Source: Pseudomonas flavescens (GTDB lineage: Bacteria; Pseudomonadota; Gammaproteobacteria; Pseudomonadales; Pseudomonadaceae). From it: a stretch of 64,000 nucleotides of DNA. Each line of letters starts with the position of its first letter. The stretch's first letter is position 1. The stretch spans positions 4,712,001 to 4,776,000 of the forward strand of contig NZ_JACBYV010000001.1 in NCBI RefSeq assembly GCF_013408425.1, read 5' to 3'. Position numbers and translations under genes: made by a program. The notes beneath the pieces were generated by a model. It ran no database searches. It saw only the letters and a program-made list of their open reading frames with translations, and had not been told where the DNA came from. Of the stretch, positions 37,080 through 45,839 are shown in pieces.

Positions 37080-38210
37080 TCAGCCCTTGGCGGTACGTTT
37101 CTTCTTCTCGGGGTCGTCGAAGGGCAGCGTATGGGCGATGGCGCTCACCTCCAGGCTGCCGCGCACCTGCAGCGGCACGCCCTGCTCGGCGATATCGGGT
37201 TCGACCCGGGCGATGGCCATGGAGCGTCCGCTCAGGCGCGAGTACATGGCGCAGGTGATCAGGCCGACCTGACGCCCTTCGTGCCAGAGGCTGTCGCCCC
37301 CCTCGGCGGCTTGCTCGCCATCGAGCAGCACACCGAAGATCCTGAAGCGTTCCTGGCCCTGGCGCCGGTAGTGCTCGGCGGCACCCCGGAAGTCGCGCTT
37401 GCCGGGCGACACGGTGAAGTCCAGGCCCAGCTCCCACAGCGTGTCGCCGGCCTTCTGGTCGGCGAAGGGATACATCTGCGAGTTGTCATAGGGGAAGAAC
37501 AGCAGGTAGCTCTCCACGCGTAGCCAGTCCAGGGCGGTGAAGGCGCAGGGGATGATGCCGTGGCCCTGGCCTTTTTCCAGGATGCCGTCCCAGATCAGCG
37601 GCGCATCGGCGGCCTTGCAGAAGATCTCGTAACCGCGCTCGCCGGTGTAGCCGGTGCGCGAGATCATCACCGGGCGGTCGAACAGCCGGGTCTGCAGGTG
37701 ATGGAAGTAGGGCAGCTCGCCGATGCCGGGTACGTGCTCGGCGAGAAAATCCACGGCTGCCGGGCCTTGCAGGGACAGGTCGTGGAGGTCGTCGTCGAAC
37801 AGAACAGCGACCTGACGACCCTGTGCCGAGCGGATCAGCATCTCGTAGCCGGTACCGGCGCCGTGCACCACCATGAAGGCGTTGGGGCCGGTGCGATAGA
37901 CGATGCAGTCGTCGATGAAGGTGCCGTCCTCGTCGAGCAGGCAGGCGTACACCGACTTGCCGGGATAGAGCTTGGCCATGTCGCGGGTGGTGGCGTAGTC
38001 GAGCAGGCTTTCGGCGTGGGGGCCGACGTAATGCACCTTCTTCAGGCCCGAGACGTCCATCAGCCCGGCGCGGGTGCGGATCGACTCATGATGGTCGGCC
38101 AGATCGCTGGCATAGGTCCAGGCGGTGCCCATGCCGTTCCAGTCTTCCAGGTTCGAACCAAGCGCCAGGTGGCGTTCGCGCAGGGCGCTGATGCGCCATG
38201 AGTTGGCCAT
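37080..38210 (-). CDS. dmmD: Dimethylamine monooxygenase subunit DmmD (GcvT-like folate-binding protein)
   Basis: A 376-residue aminomethyltransferase-fold protein ([79 protein letters not shown]). Such proteins bind tetrahydrofolate. In dimethylamine monooxygenase loci the gene lies beside the haem subunit and probably captures the formaldehyde released as methylene-THF. ATG 38210 gives the usual MANSWRIS start. The long open frame further upstream overlaps dmmA and is not coding. The exact role of the D subunit is inferred from the family and gene order. Confidence 0.85.
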   Translation of the reverse strand: MANSWRISALRERHLALGSNLEDWNGMGTAWTYASDLADHHESIRTRAGLMDVSGLKKVHYVGPHAESLLDYATTRDMAKLYPGKSVYACLLDEDGTFIDDCIVYRTGPNAFMVVHGAGTGYEMLIRSAQGRQVAVLFDDDLHDLSLQGPAAVDFLAEHVPGIGELPYFHHLQTRLFDRPVMISRTGYTGERGYEIFCKAADAPLIWDGILEKGQGHGIIPCAFTALDWLRVESYLLFFPYDNSQMYPFADQKAGDTLWELGLDFTVSPGKRDFRGAAEHYRRQGQERFRIFGVLLDGEQAAEGGDSLWHEGRQVGLITCAMYSRLSGRSMAIARVEPDIAEQGVPLQVRGSLEVSAIAHTLPFDDPEKKKRTAKG

Positions 38211-38236
38211 GGGAAAATCCTCGTGTAGTGATCGGG

Positions 38237-39253
38237 TCAGGCTTCGGAGTCGAACTGGCGCAGCCAGTCCACCAGGGTCTGGCGGTAGCGGGTCATGCCC
38301 TTGTAGTCGGCGATGGCATCCGGCAGGTCGCGCAGCACGCGGTGCAGGCGGCGCGCCCAGGCCGGGTTGCTGACCAGTTCTTCCATGCTGATCAGGTAGG
38401 TGCGGATGCTGAACAGTACGGCGTTGGAGCGCGGCAGGCGGGCCATCAGCTGCAGCTCCACGCGCAGGTGCACCAGGCGGCCGACGTTGTCCGGGGTGAC
38501 CGAGCCGCGGTCGCTGCCCCATTCGTGAAAGGTCTCCGGCGAGGTGTCCAGGCGTGGGTTGATGGTCAGCGTCCAATTCAGTCGGCGCACCGGGTGGCCG
38601 ACCTGAATGTTCAGCAGAAACTTCAGGGCGCGTTCGAAGATGCCCATCTGGTTGGCCATCGGTACGGGCGAGTGCCACTGTTTGAAGCTCATGCCGGCGT
38701 CGAAACGCAGCGACCAGTCGGCCGGGCAGGTGACCATGCCGGCGTCCATGAACAGGTCGCCGTCACGCTGGTCGAGCACCGCGAAATCGCCCTGCATCTG
38801 CCGGGTGATGTATTCCAGCGGCTCGCACGGCAGGCTGTCGGCAGCGCCAAAGGTGAAGTGCTGATCGATGCCCATGGCCAGGTTGCGCCAGCGCCAGGCC
38901 GTGCCGTTGCGGTCAAGCTGGAAGTGCTGCGGGTAGTCAGCGGCCAGCTGCTGCATCAGCATTTCCAGCAGATCCCAGGCGGCCTGGGCCATGTGCGGCA
39001 TCACCAGGCAGCGCTCGGGGTCGCGCTCCAGAACGCGGGCGCGCTCGGCCATCTCCGACAGGTAATGTTCGTCCACATCGAAGCAGTGCTCGAACACCGA
39101 GCCCGGATCGCGCGACACCGCTGGCTCGATGTTCACCGAGTACATGTAGGCGTCTTCCGGGAACGGAAACGGGAACCGGGCGATGGCGGCCGGGCTGTTG
39201 CGGAAGCTGAAGTCGTCCCGGTAGGTCTCTGCCGGTTTGAAGATCAGGGTCAT
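38237..39253 (-). CDS. dmmA: Dimethylamine monooxygenase haem subunit DmmA (DUF3445, haem-PAS N-demethylase)
   Basis: A 338-residue DUF3445 protein, the haem-dependent oxidative N-demethylase family first characterised in Pseudomonas mendocina, where a PAS fold holds the catalytic haem. The sequence shows the family features: SVNIEPAVSRDPGSVFEHCFDVDEHYL near the start, then a core with PHMAQAAWDLLEMLMQQL, WRWRNLAMGIDQHFTFG, HEWGSDRGSVTPDNVGRLVHLRVELQ and RLPRSNAVLFSIRTYL. It demethylates dimethylamine to methylamine and formaldehyde with electrons from DmmB/DmmC. The gene sits in the order dmmC-dmmB-dmmA-dmmD. Confidence 0.9.
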   Translation of the reverse strand: MTLIFKPAETYRDDFSFRNSPAAIARFPFPFPEDAYMYSVNIEPAVSRDPGSVFEHCFDVDEHYLSEMAERARVLERDPERCLVMPHMAQAAWDLLEMLMQQLAADYPQHFQLDRNGTAWRWRNLAMGIDQHFTFGAADSLPCEPLEYITRQMQGDFAVLDQRDGDLFMDAGMVTCPADWSLRFDAGMSFKQWHSPVPMANQMGIFERALKFLLNIQVGHPVRRLNWTLTINPRLDTSPETFHEWGSDRGSVTPDNVGRLVHLRVELQLMARLPRSNAVLFSIRTYLISMEELVSNPAWARRLHRVLRDLPDAIADYKGMTRYRQTLVDWLRQFDSEA

Positions 39254-39268
39254 GGCACGTCTCCGGTA

Positions 39269-40195
39269 TCAGATATCCAGCAGGATCGGGCTGCCGCAGC
39301 CACGCGAGACGCAGGGCATCAGGCTGGTGGCGCGCTCGGCGGTGGCGAGAAACAGGTCGCGGTGCTCCACGTCGCCTTTCAGGTAGGGCGTCTGGCACTG
39401 GCCGCAGACCCCGCCGCGGCACAGGTTGGGCAGCTCCACGCCCGCACCCTCCAAGGCTTCGAGCAGGCTTTGCTCGGCGCCGACAGCCACCTGACGGCCA
39501 CTGCGCGCCAGTTCCACCATGAAGGGCACGCCCGGCTCCGGCGCGGCGAAGGCTTCCCAGTGCACCCGCGCCGCTGGCCAGCCGAGCGCCAGGCTCTGTT
39601 CGCGCAGGGCATCGAGCAGTGATTGCGGGCCGCAGGCGTAGACGTGAGTGCCGAGCGGGCGATGGCTCAGCAACTGGCCCAGGTCGAGACGTCGGCTGCC
39701 GCTTTCGTAAACGTGCAGGCGCTTGCCCAGCCGCTCGCGGAGGGTCTCCACGTAGGCATCGCTAACCCCGGTGCGGTAGGCGTAATGCAGTTCGAAAGCG
39801 TCGCCGCGGCGCAGCAGTTCGGTGCTATAGGCAAGGAACGGAGTGATGCCGATACCCGCGGCGATCAGCACGTGCAGGCGCGCCGTGCTGTGTAGCGCAA
39901 AGAGGTTGGCCGGCGGCGAGATCCGCAACCGATCGCCGGTCTGCAACTGTTCATGCACATAGCGCGAGCCGCCCCGTGATTGCGCCTGCTGGCGCACGGC
40001 GATCCGGTAGTGGCTGGTGTCGCTCGGGTCGCTGAGCAACGAGTAGGCGTTGCGCTTGCCGTTCGGCAGGTGCACCTGCACGTGGCTGCCAGCGGAAAAG
40101 GCCGGCAGCGTGCCACTCAAGGGCTGGAGCGACAGCTCGCGGATCACCGGGGTGATCATCCGGGGCTCACCGACCCGCACCTCGAAGGCGGTCAT
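39269..40195 (-). CDS. dmmB: Dimethylamine monooxygenase reductase DmmB (FNR-like with C-terminal [2Fe-2S])
   Basis: A 308-residue reductase of the phthalate-dioxygenase-reductase/VanB type. An FMN-binding barrel (about residues 1-100, AGSHVQVHLPNGKRNAYSLLSDP) leads into a nucleotide domain (VLIAAGIGITPFLAY ... YACGPQSLLDALR), then a plant-type ferredoxin with cysteines in LCRGGVCGQCQTP and MPCVSRG (C-x4-C-x2-C and a distal C). It moves electrons from NAD(P)H to the haem subunit. ATG 40195 overlaps the dmmC stop as ATGA; upstream codons of the open frame belong to dmmC in another frame. Confidence 0.9.
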   Translation of the reverse strand: MTAFEVRVGEPRMITPVIRELSLQPLSGTLPAFSAGSHVQVHLPNGKRNAYSLLSDPSDTSHYRIAVRQQAQSRGGSRYVHEQLQTGDRLRISPPANLFALHSTARLHVLIAAGIGITPFLAYSTELLRRGDAFELHYAYRTGVSDAYVETLRERLGKRLHVYESGSRRLDLGQLLSHRPLGTHVYACGPQSLLDALREQSLALGWPAARVHWEAFAAPEPGVPFMVELARSGRQVAVGAEQSLLEALEGAGVELPNLCRGGVCGQCQTPYLKGDVEHRDLFLATAERATSLMPCVSRGCGSPILLDI

Positions 40196-40719
40196 GGTCG
40201 GGCCTGCGCATAGGGCTGGTCGGCATCCGCACAGACGCCGAGGTAGGCACCCAGGCGCTCGGAGAAATGCCGGCGCACTTCCAGCAGCACAGCGCAGTGG
40301 CTGCAGGCTTGCAGATCGGCGGATGTGCCCACCTGCAGGCTGGCGCAATGCACGCAGAACAGCATGCGTCGGCCGCTTTCGCTGCAATGCAGGGTGATCT
40401 CTTCGGCCAGCAGACCGGCTGCTCGTGCCACACCGCGCAGCGACCAGATGAAGGCTTCGTCGCCGTGCAGCTCGAGGTGCACCCCGACCCTGGCTTCGCT
40501 CAACAGCGTGCCCAGCGCCTCGCCCAGCGCGGCTTCGTCGGCGTACTGCGGCAGCGCCAGGTGGCAGAGCTCGCTGGCGTCGATACGGGCCAGCAATTGC
40601 GCCTGTCGTTGCTGACCGGCGTCCTGGGTGACCAGGAGCTGAAGGGTCACCCGCTGGGTAGGGTCGCTGCTGGGGTATCGCGGCACGCTGAAGGGATGCA
40701 GCTCGGCTGTGCGGGTCAT
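40192..40719 (-). CDS. dmmC: Dimethylamine monooxygenase small subunit DmmC, with zinc-ribbon-like cysteines
   Basis: A 175-residue protein, first gene of the dmm-tmm-tdm transcript. AAGGA precedes the ATG. The N-terminal two thirds resemble the small partner protein of dimethylamine monooxygenases. The C-terminal part contains C122-x2-C125 and C139-x2-C142, which looks like a zinc ribbon or rubredoxin-like metal site. It is required with A and B in known systems, but its chemical role is not settled; electron transfer or assembly are both possible. Confidence 0.78.
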   Translation of the reverse strand: MTRTAELHPFSVPRYPSSDPTQRVTLQLLVTQDAGQQRQAQLLARIDASELCHLALPQYADEAALGEALGTLLSEARVGVHLELHGDEAFIWSLRGVARAAGLLAEEITLHCSESGRRMLFCVHCASLQVGTSADLQACSHCAVLLEVRRHFSERLGAYLGVCADADQPYAQARP

Positions 40720-40923
40720 GGCGATCCTTGTTGCTCTGGATTGAAGCGGTCAGGTCATATGTTGGTGCATGGCTGGTGTTTCTCTGTAGGCAAGATAATT
40801 TCCTGCCACGCCTGCGCGCTCAATCCACCTGAGGAGGTATGCCTAAAGGGGTAGTCGCCCTGGTCGAGGCATGGAAGTTGCTGTCGGTAGTGGCCCAACA
40901 CCGCAGAAGACGGGGAGGAGAAC

Positions 40924-41547
40924 ATGCGTGCAGCCGGTTTCGCCCCGGCTCCCGCGGCAGCGTCGAACGCGCTGACCGAACGTGAGGAGCAGACCCTGCA
41001 GCTGATCGCTGCGGGCAACAGCAACAAGCAGATCGCCCGCGAGCTGGGCATCAGCGACGGCACGGTGAAAATCTACGTGCGCAGCCTGCTGCGCAAGTTT
41101 CACCTGCACTCGCGTCTGGAGCTGGCCAGCTGGGTGCATCGGCACACTGGCAAGGCCTCGGCCGGTACCCAGGTCAGCGTTGGGGCAGGGGGTGTCGCAG
41201 GGTTGATCAACGATCTGCCGGTGCTGATCTATCGCGGCGACAACGCCCGCACCTGGTACATGGATTACGTCAGCGAAGGCTGCCTGCAACTGACCGGCTA
41301 CTGCGCCGAATACCTGACCCGCGATCCCGCTCACAGCTTCGGCTCACTGATCCTGGCCGAGTACGCCGATTACGTCTGGTATTGCGTGCAATGCGCCTTG
41401 CTCAAGCACGAGCCCTTTCACCTGCGTTACCGCATCTGCTGCGCCGATGGGCGAATCAAGGAGGTCTGCGAGACGGGGGTTGGCGTGTATTCGGCCACTG
41501 GCGAGGTGCTAGGCGTGGAAGGTGCGATCTTCGAGGTGGCAGGCTGA
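40924..41547 (+). CDS. LuxR-type HTH regulator with C-terminal PAS domain
   Basis: A 207-residue regulator with an unusual order: a LuxR/NarL-type HTH at about residues 15-78 (LTEREEQTLQLIAAGNSNKQIARELGISDGTVKIYVRSLLRKF), then a PAS domain at about 95-205 (LINDLPVLIYRGDNARTWYMDYVSEGCLQLTGYCAEYL ... CCADGRIKEVCETGVGVYSATGEVLGVEGAIFEVAG). No receiver domain is present. GGAGGAG precedes the ATG. It is divergent from dmmC and shares a 204-base promoter region with it, so it is the likely local regulator of dmm-tmm-tdm. The PAS could sense an amine, redox state or a haem ligand. Confidence 0.85.
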   Translation: MRAAGFAPAPAAASNALTEREEQTLQLIAAGNSNKQIARELGISDGTVKIYVRSLLRKFHLHSRLELASWVHRHTGKASAGTQVSVGAGGVAGLINDLPVLIYRGDNARTWYMDYVSEGCLQLTGYCAEYLTRDPAHSFGSLILAEYADYVWYCVQCALLKHEPFHLRYRICCADGRIKEVCETGVGVYSATGEVLGVEGAIFEVAG

Positions 41548-41567
41548 ATAGCCGTTGACCCGAAACG

Positions 41568-41595
41568 AAAGCCCCCGCTCGAGGGCGGGGGCTTT
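41568..41595. terminator. Bidirectional rho-independent terminator
   Basis: Perfect 11-base arms AAAGCCCCCGC and GCGGGGGCTTT around a 6-base loop, with A/T ends on both strands. It separates the LuxR-PAS gene (plus) from the NCS1 permease (minus), which converge here. Confidence 0.9.
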
Positions 41596-41652
41596 CTCAT
41601 GCCGCTATCTGTTTTCCCGGATCAGCCCGGTAGCCTGGCTTGGCCGCCAGCG

Positions 41653-43047
41653 TCAGGCGCGCGACAGGGTGGATATCTGCTTGCGCCGGTACACCGTGTC
41701 GCGACGTGACAGCAGCAGGTACAGCGGCAGGGTAACGACGATCGCCACCAGCCAGGACAGGTCGGCGCCATCGAGCTTGCTGGCCATCGGCCCGGTGTAG
41801 ATCGGCGTGACCGCGAACGGCAGCTGCACCAGGATGCCCACGGCGTAGGCGCTCACCGCGTTGGGGTTGAAGCGCCCGTAGATGCCGCCAGTGGCGTCGA
41901 ACAGTGAAGGGATGTGGTAGCGCTGTTTCTGCACCAGGTAGAAGTCGGCGAGATTGATCACCGCCCAGGGCACCAGCACGATCATCATCGCCAGGATCAG
42001 CTGCATGAAGCGCGAGATGAAGTCCGCAGGCGCGCTGACCGCGACCACGCAGCAGGCCACCAGCAAAATTGCCGAAAGCGCTACCCGGGCCTGACGGCTG
42101 GGTGCCCAGTCGGCGGCGAAGGTTTGTACCGAGGTGATCAGTGCCAATACCGCACCGTACAGGTTCAGGGCGTTGTGGCTGATGATGCTGAGGATGAACA
42201 GCACCATGAGTACCGGGCCGAATACCCCGGTGCTCTGCTTGACCGCGTCCATGGTATCGGTGTCCGCGCTCACCGACAGCGCCACCAGTGTGCCGAACAC
42301 GAAGCACAGCGAGGTACCGAGAACGGCGCCTGTATAGGTGGCGATGAAGGGTTTCCAGATACCCACGTTTTTCGGCAGGTAGCGCGAGTAGTCCGAGGTG
42401 TAGGGCGCGAAGGAGATCTGCCAGATGGCGCCCAGCGAGGCCATCGCCAGCCAGCCGGCGAGGTTGAAGCCGCCACGGCTGGCGAAATCCGCTGGCAGGC
42501 CGTTGGCGAACAGCGCGATGAACCCGGCGAGCAGGCCGATACCCATTACCCAGGTGCCGATGCGGTTGAGGGTGTGGATGAAGTTGTAGCCCAGGATGCC
42601 GATCAGCGTTGCGGCGCAGGCACCGATCAGCACCGCGGCAGGCAGCGGCAGATCCGGCGCCACGGTATGGATCGACTTGCCGGCCAGCACGCAGTTGGAG
42701 ATGAAAAAACCGATGTACAGCACCGCGGCGATCACCACCACCAGCAGGGCGCCGTAACGGCCGAACTGGCCGCGGCTCTGCAACATCTGCGGCAAGCCCA
42801 TTTGCGGGCCCTGCGCCGAAGCCAGACCGAGCACGATGCCGCCGAGCAGGTGGCCGACCAGAATGGCGCAGATCGCCCAGCCAAGGCTGAGATGGAACAC
42901 CTGCACGGCCATGGCGCCGGTGACGATGGGCAGCGGCGCGATATTGGTGCTGAACCAGAGGGTGAACAGATCACGGACACGGCCGTGACGATCGGCATCG
43001 GCGACCTGGCCAACGCTGTTGCTTTCGATGAGCTCTTGCTGGGACAT
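41653..43047 (-). CDS. NCS1-family nucleobase/cation symporter (CodB-like)
   Basis: A 464-residue permease with 12 predicted transmembrane helices. It begins with a typical NCS1 entry (RVRDLFTLWFSTNIAPLPIVTGAM) and contains GYNFIHTLNRIGTWVMG and the SFAPYTSDYSRYLP segment of cytosine/purine permeases. AGGAGAG precedes ATG 43047. It imports a nucleobase-like or related N-heterocyclic compound with a cation; substrate unknown. It lies directly downstream of the flavin monooxygenase gene (270-base gap, containing a GCCCGGC-atg-GCCGGGC hairpin at 43290-43306), so it may serve uptake for that pathway. Confidence 0.85.
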   Translation of the reverse strand: MSQQELIESNSVGQVADADRHGRVRDLFTLWFSTNIAPLPIVTGAMAVQVFHLSLGWAICAILVGHLLGGIVLGLASAQGPQMGLPQMLQSRGQFGRYGALLVVVIAAVLYIGFFISNCVLAGKSIHTVAPDLPLPAAVLIGACAATLIGILGYNFIHTLNRIGTWVMGIGLLAGFIALFANGLPADFASRGGFNLAGWLAMASLGAIWQISFAPYTSDYSRYLPKNVGIWKPFIATYTGAVLGTSLCFVFGTLVALSVSADTDTMDAVKQSTGVFGPVLMVLFILSIISHNALNLYGAVLALITSVQTFAADWAPSRQARVALSAILLVACCVVAVSAPADFISRFMQLILAMMIVLVPWAVINLADFYLVQKQRYHIPSLFDATGGIYGRFNPNAVSAYAVGILVQLPFAVTPIYTGPMASKLDGADLSWLVAIVVTLPLYLLLSRRDTVYRRKQISTLSRA

Positions 43048-43319
43048 GGACTGCTCTCCTGCGCAAATTGGCGACGGCACGCTGCTCCGCGTGAACGGGG
43101 CAGAGCCGGAGGGGATGCGTGGGTGGTTGCGGCTGAGCGGGTCAGCTGCGCCTGTCGCGGGAGAGCCCGCAGACGGGGGAGAACGGGCAGGGGTAGAGCA
43201 GCAAGGTTGTGCGGGACACCATGGGAAAACCTACTTCTTGTCTTTATTCGGATAGGGTTTTGCGTCTCGCCGCAAGGGCGAAGGCCGCCGCCCGGCATGG
43301 CCGGGCAGCGGTTGCGGGC

Positions 43320-44363
43320 TCAGCGGAAGGCTGGCACCACGTGCTGGATGAACAGCTCCAGGGACTTTTTCTTCTCGGCGTGGGGCAGGCTGTTGTCAGC
43401 CCAGAAGCTGAATTCGTCGACGCCCAGCTCCTGGTAGTGACGAATGCGCGCGATGATTTCCTCGGGCGTACCGATCATGGTGTTCTTGCGGATGTTCTCC
43501 AGCTCGAACTCCGGGCGCTCCTTGAATTTCTCTTCGGGGCTCGGCTCCAGCAGGCCGTCGACCGGGGTGATCTTGTTGCCGAACCAGGCATCGAAGGTGC
43601 GGTAGAAGCGCGAGATCGCAGCGGCACCGACCTTCCAGCCCTCGGGGTCGTCTGCCAGGTGTACGTGGGTGTGGCGCAACACCATCAGCTGTGGGCGTGG
43701 CACGTCCGGGTTGTTGGCCAGGGCGGCATTGAACTTGTTGTTCAGGTCGACCACTTCCTCGTCGCCCTTCATCAATGGCGTGACCATCACGTTGCAGCCA
43801 TTGGCGACTGCGAAATTGTGCGAGTCCGGATCACGTGCGGCGATCCACACCGGCGGAAGTGGTTGCTGCAGCGGCTTGGGCGACGAGGTGCTGGTAGGGA
43901 ATTTCCAGATTTCGCCGTCGTGGGCGTAGTCACCTTTCCACAGTGCCTTGACCACCGGCACCATCTCGCGCAGGTACCTGCCGCCATCACTGGCGGGCAT
44001 GCCACCGGCCATGCGATCGAATTCGTACTGATAGGCACCGCGGGCCAGACCGACTTCCATGCGGCCGTTGCTGATCACGTCGAGCAGGGCGCATTCGCCT
44101 GCTACGCGGATCGGGTTCCAGAACGGCGCGATGATGGTGCCGGCACCCAGACGGATAGTGCTGGTACGGGCAGCCAGGTAGGCCAGAATCGGCATCGGGC
44201 TCGGCGAAATGGTGTATTCCATGGCGTGATGCTCGCCAACCCACACGGTGCTGAAACCACCAGCTTCGGCCAGCAGGGTCAGCTCGGTCAGTTGCTCGAA
44301 GAGCTCGCGGTGGCCGACTTCCTGGTCGTAGCGTTCCATGTGGACGAACAAAGAGAATTTCAT
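43320..44363 (-). CDS. LLM-class flavin-dependent monooxygenase (bacterial luciferase family)
   Basis: A 347-residue luciferase-fold TIM-barrel enzyme. Family landmarks: AGGFSTVWVGEHHAMEYTISPSPMPILAYLAARTSTIRLGAGTIIAPFWNPIRVAGECALLDVISNGRMEVGLARGAYQYEFDRM near the start and GTPEEIIARIRHYQELGVDEF near the end. Such enzymes use FMNH2 supplied by a separate reductase, and a stand-alone flavin reductase is present at 59542. GAGGAAAG precedes the ATG. The promoter carries a perfect ATGGTATACCAT palindrome (44451-44462) shared with other operons of the block. Ring-opening oxygenation of an N-heterocycle is my working hypothesis; alkane, EDTA-type or limonene-type substrates are alternatives. Confidence 0.87.
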   Translation of the reverse strand: MKFSLFVHMERYDQEVGHRELFEQLTELTLLAEAGGFSTVWVGEHHAMEYTISPSPMPILAYLAARTSTIRLGAGTIIAPFWNPIRVAGECALLDVISNGRMEVGLARGAYQYEFDRMAGGMPASDGGRYLREMVPVVKALWKGDYAHDGEIWKFPTSTSSPKPLQQPLPPVWIAARDPDSHNFAVANGCNVMVTPLMKGDEEVVDLNNKFNAALANNPDVPRPQLMVLRHTHVHLADDPEGWKVGAAAISRFYRTFDAWFGNKITPVDGLLEPSPEEKFKERPEFELENIRKNTMIGTPEEIIARIRHYQELGVDEFSFWADNSLPHAEKKKSLELFIQHVVPAFR

Positions 44364-44450
44364 GTCGCTTTCCTCGATTTTTATAAAGCCCGGTGCGTTT
44401 GAGGCGCTTTCGGGGCTGGCCGCCGTGCAGGATCACGAGGCTTATGGTTC

Positions 44451-44462
44451 ATGGTATACCAT
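44451..44462. promoter_or_regulatory. GntR/FCD-type operator, site 1 (monooxygenase promoter)
   Basis: Perfect 12-base palindrome ATGGTATACCAT followed by AATATAA, 88 bases upstream of the monooxygenase ATG. Related copies are at 49922, 51138 and 62997. Confidence 0.75.
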
Positions 44463-44512
44463 AATATAAAATACTTTGGCGAGGGGCAGGCGACCAGTGT
44501 TATCGAAAAGCG

Positions 44513-45523
44513 TCAGTGGTTGGCGGCTTGCCAGGCGCTCCAGCGTTGCGCGATGCGCTCGCCGTTGAGGCTCCAGTATTTGAAATCCAGCGTGATCTGC
44601 CCGGTTTTGTGGGCACCGGGCTGGTTCTCCGCCAGCTTGGGGTCCACCAATGCCGAGGCGCCGAGATTGACCGGCGCATAACCGGTCAGCGAGGAAAAGT
44701 CGGCCTGGGGTTTCGGGCTGGTGGCATGGGCGATGAAGGTGCGCGCTGCCGCGACATTGCGCGAACCCCGGGGTATCACCAGAAAGTCACCGGCCACCAG
44801 ATTCTGCTGCCAGCTCATGCCCACCGGGGCGCCCTGATCGTGTAGCGCATTGACCCGGCCGTTCCAGAACATGCCCAGGCTGGCGGTCCCGGAGGCGAGC
44901 AACTGCTGTGATTCGTCACCACTGCCCCACCAGGCGATATCGCCCTTGATGCTGTCGAGCTTCCTGAAGGCGCGATCCAGATCCAGCGGGTACAGCTTGT
45001 CGGCGGCGACCCCGTCGGCGAGCAGGGCTATCTCCAGCACACCTGGGCTCGGCCACTTGTAGAGCGCGCGTTTGCCCGGAAAGGTACTCGTGTCGAACAG
45101 TGCCGCCCAGCTCTGCGGCGCCTCGCGCAGGGCCTGGGTGTTGTAGCCGAGGATGAAGGAAAAATAGAACGAGCCGGCGCCGTAGATGGTGACGAAGCGC
45201 GGGTCGATGGTGCGCTTGGCGATCTGCTTGAAATCCAGAGGTTCGAGCAGCCCTTCCCGGCCGGCCCGCAGGGCGAAATCCGCCTCCACATCGACCACGT
45301 CCCAGGTCACCTGGCCACTCTCCACCATGGCCTTGAAAGCGGCATAGTCGGTGGGCCCGGCCTGCTCGACACGGATGCCGGTCTGCTGGGTGAAGGGTTC
45401 GCTCCAGGCGCGGGTCTGCGCTGCTTGGGTGGTGCCACCCCAACTGACGAAGGTGATGCTCTGCTCGGCATGAGCGGTCGACAACAGCTGCAACCCCAGC
45501 AGCATGGCCAGCACTGTACGCAT
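44513..45523 (-). CDS. ABC transporter substrate-binding protein (PotD/PotF family), paralogue 1
   Basis: A 336-residue periplasmic binding protein. ATG 45523 has GGGAGGGA upstream and starts a signal peptide (MRTVLAMLLGLQLLSTAHA). The mature part opens ITFVSWGGTTQAAQTRAW, the polyamine-binding-protein family start, and includes WDVVDVEADFALRAGREGLLEPLDF and YKWPSPGVLEIALLADGVAADKLYPLDLDRAF. It is a clear paralogue of the protein encoded at 48731, with long stretches nearly the same. It lies downstream of the transporter ATPase gene, separated by a REP-like palindrome. The ligand is unknown; the pathway substrate or a breakdown product is likely. Confidence 0.87.
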   Translation of the reverse strand: MRTVLAMLLGLQLLSTAHAEQSITFVSWGGTTQAAQTRAWSEPFTQQTGIRVEQAGPTDYAAFKAMVESGQVTWDVVDVEADFALRAGREGLLEPLDFKQIAKRTIDPRFVTIYGAGSFYFSFILGYNTQALREAPQSWAALFDTSTFPGKRALYKWPSPGVLEIALLADGVAADKLYPLDLDRAFRKLDSIKGDIAWWGSGDESQQLLASGTASLGMFWNGRVNALHDQGAPVGMSWQQNLVAGDFLVIPRGSRNVAAARTFIAHATSPKPQADFSSLTGYAPVNLGASALVDPKLAENQPGAHKTGQITLDFKYWSLNGERIAQRWSAWQAANH

Positions 45524-45743
45524 GGAAATCCCTCCCGAACGATAAAGACGCCCTGGCTGCCGACCCGGCGAACCTGCCGTGGCCACGCGCCGTACTGGCG
45601 TATTGCAAAATGCGCTCCAGAATGGCGGAGGCGCTGCAGCGGGCGGCGGCAGTGCTATCCGCCCGTTACGCTGGTATTGCGTGGGAAAAGCGGTACCACT
45701 TGCCTGGGCGGGTGTAACGGTTGAGAGGCTTTCAGCGATCCAG

Positions 45744-45786
45744 TGTGGGAGCGGGCATGGACTAGGCGTCCCCGCCCGCTCCCACA
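45744..45786. repeat. REP-like palindrome between transporter genes
   Basis: TGTGGGAGCGGGC (from 45744) and GCCCGCTCCCACA (to 45786) form a 13-base inverted repeat around a 17-base loop. It is a common intergenic palindrome of Pseudomonas. The surrounding 316-base gap (45524-45839) holds nothing else that I can identify. It may also act as a transcript-end hairpin. Confidence 0.8.
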
Positions 45787-45839
45787 GGTTTTGGCGTTGA
45801 CTATGCCGACTGCTTTACCAAGACATATCGCACAACCAC

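Noticed and set aside
40720..40923. Possible sigma-54 promoter before dmmC (GG-N10-GC at the ATTATCTTGC stretch)
   Set aside because: The -24 part lacks the TGG start and the spacing works only with an AGGAA start, so it is much weaker than the three reported sites.
43290..43306. GCCCGGC-atg-GCCGGGC hairpin after the flavin monooxygenase gene as terminator
   Set aside because: The stem is good but there is no T-run on the minus strand, so I do not list it as a terminator.
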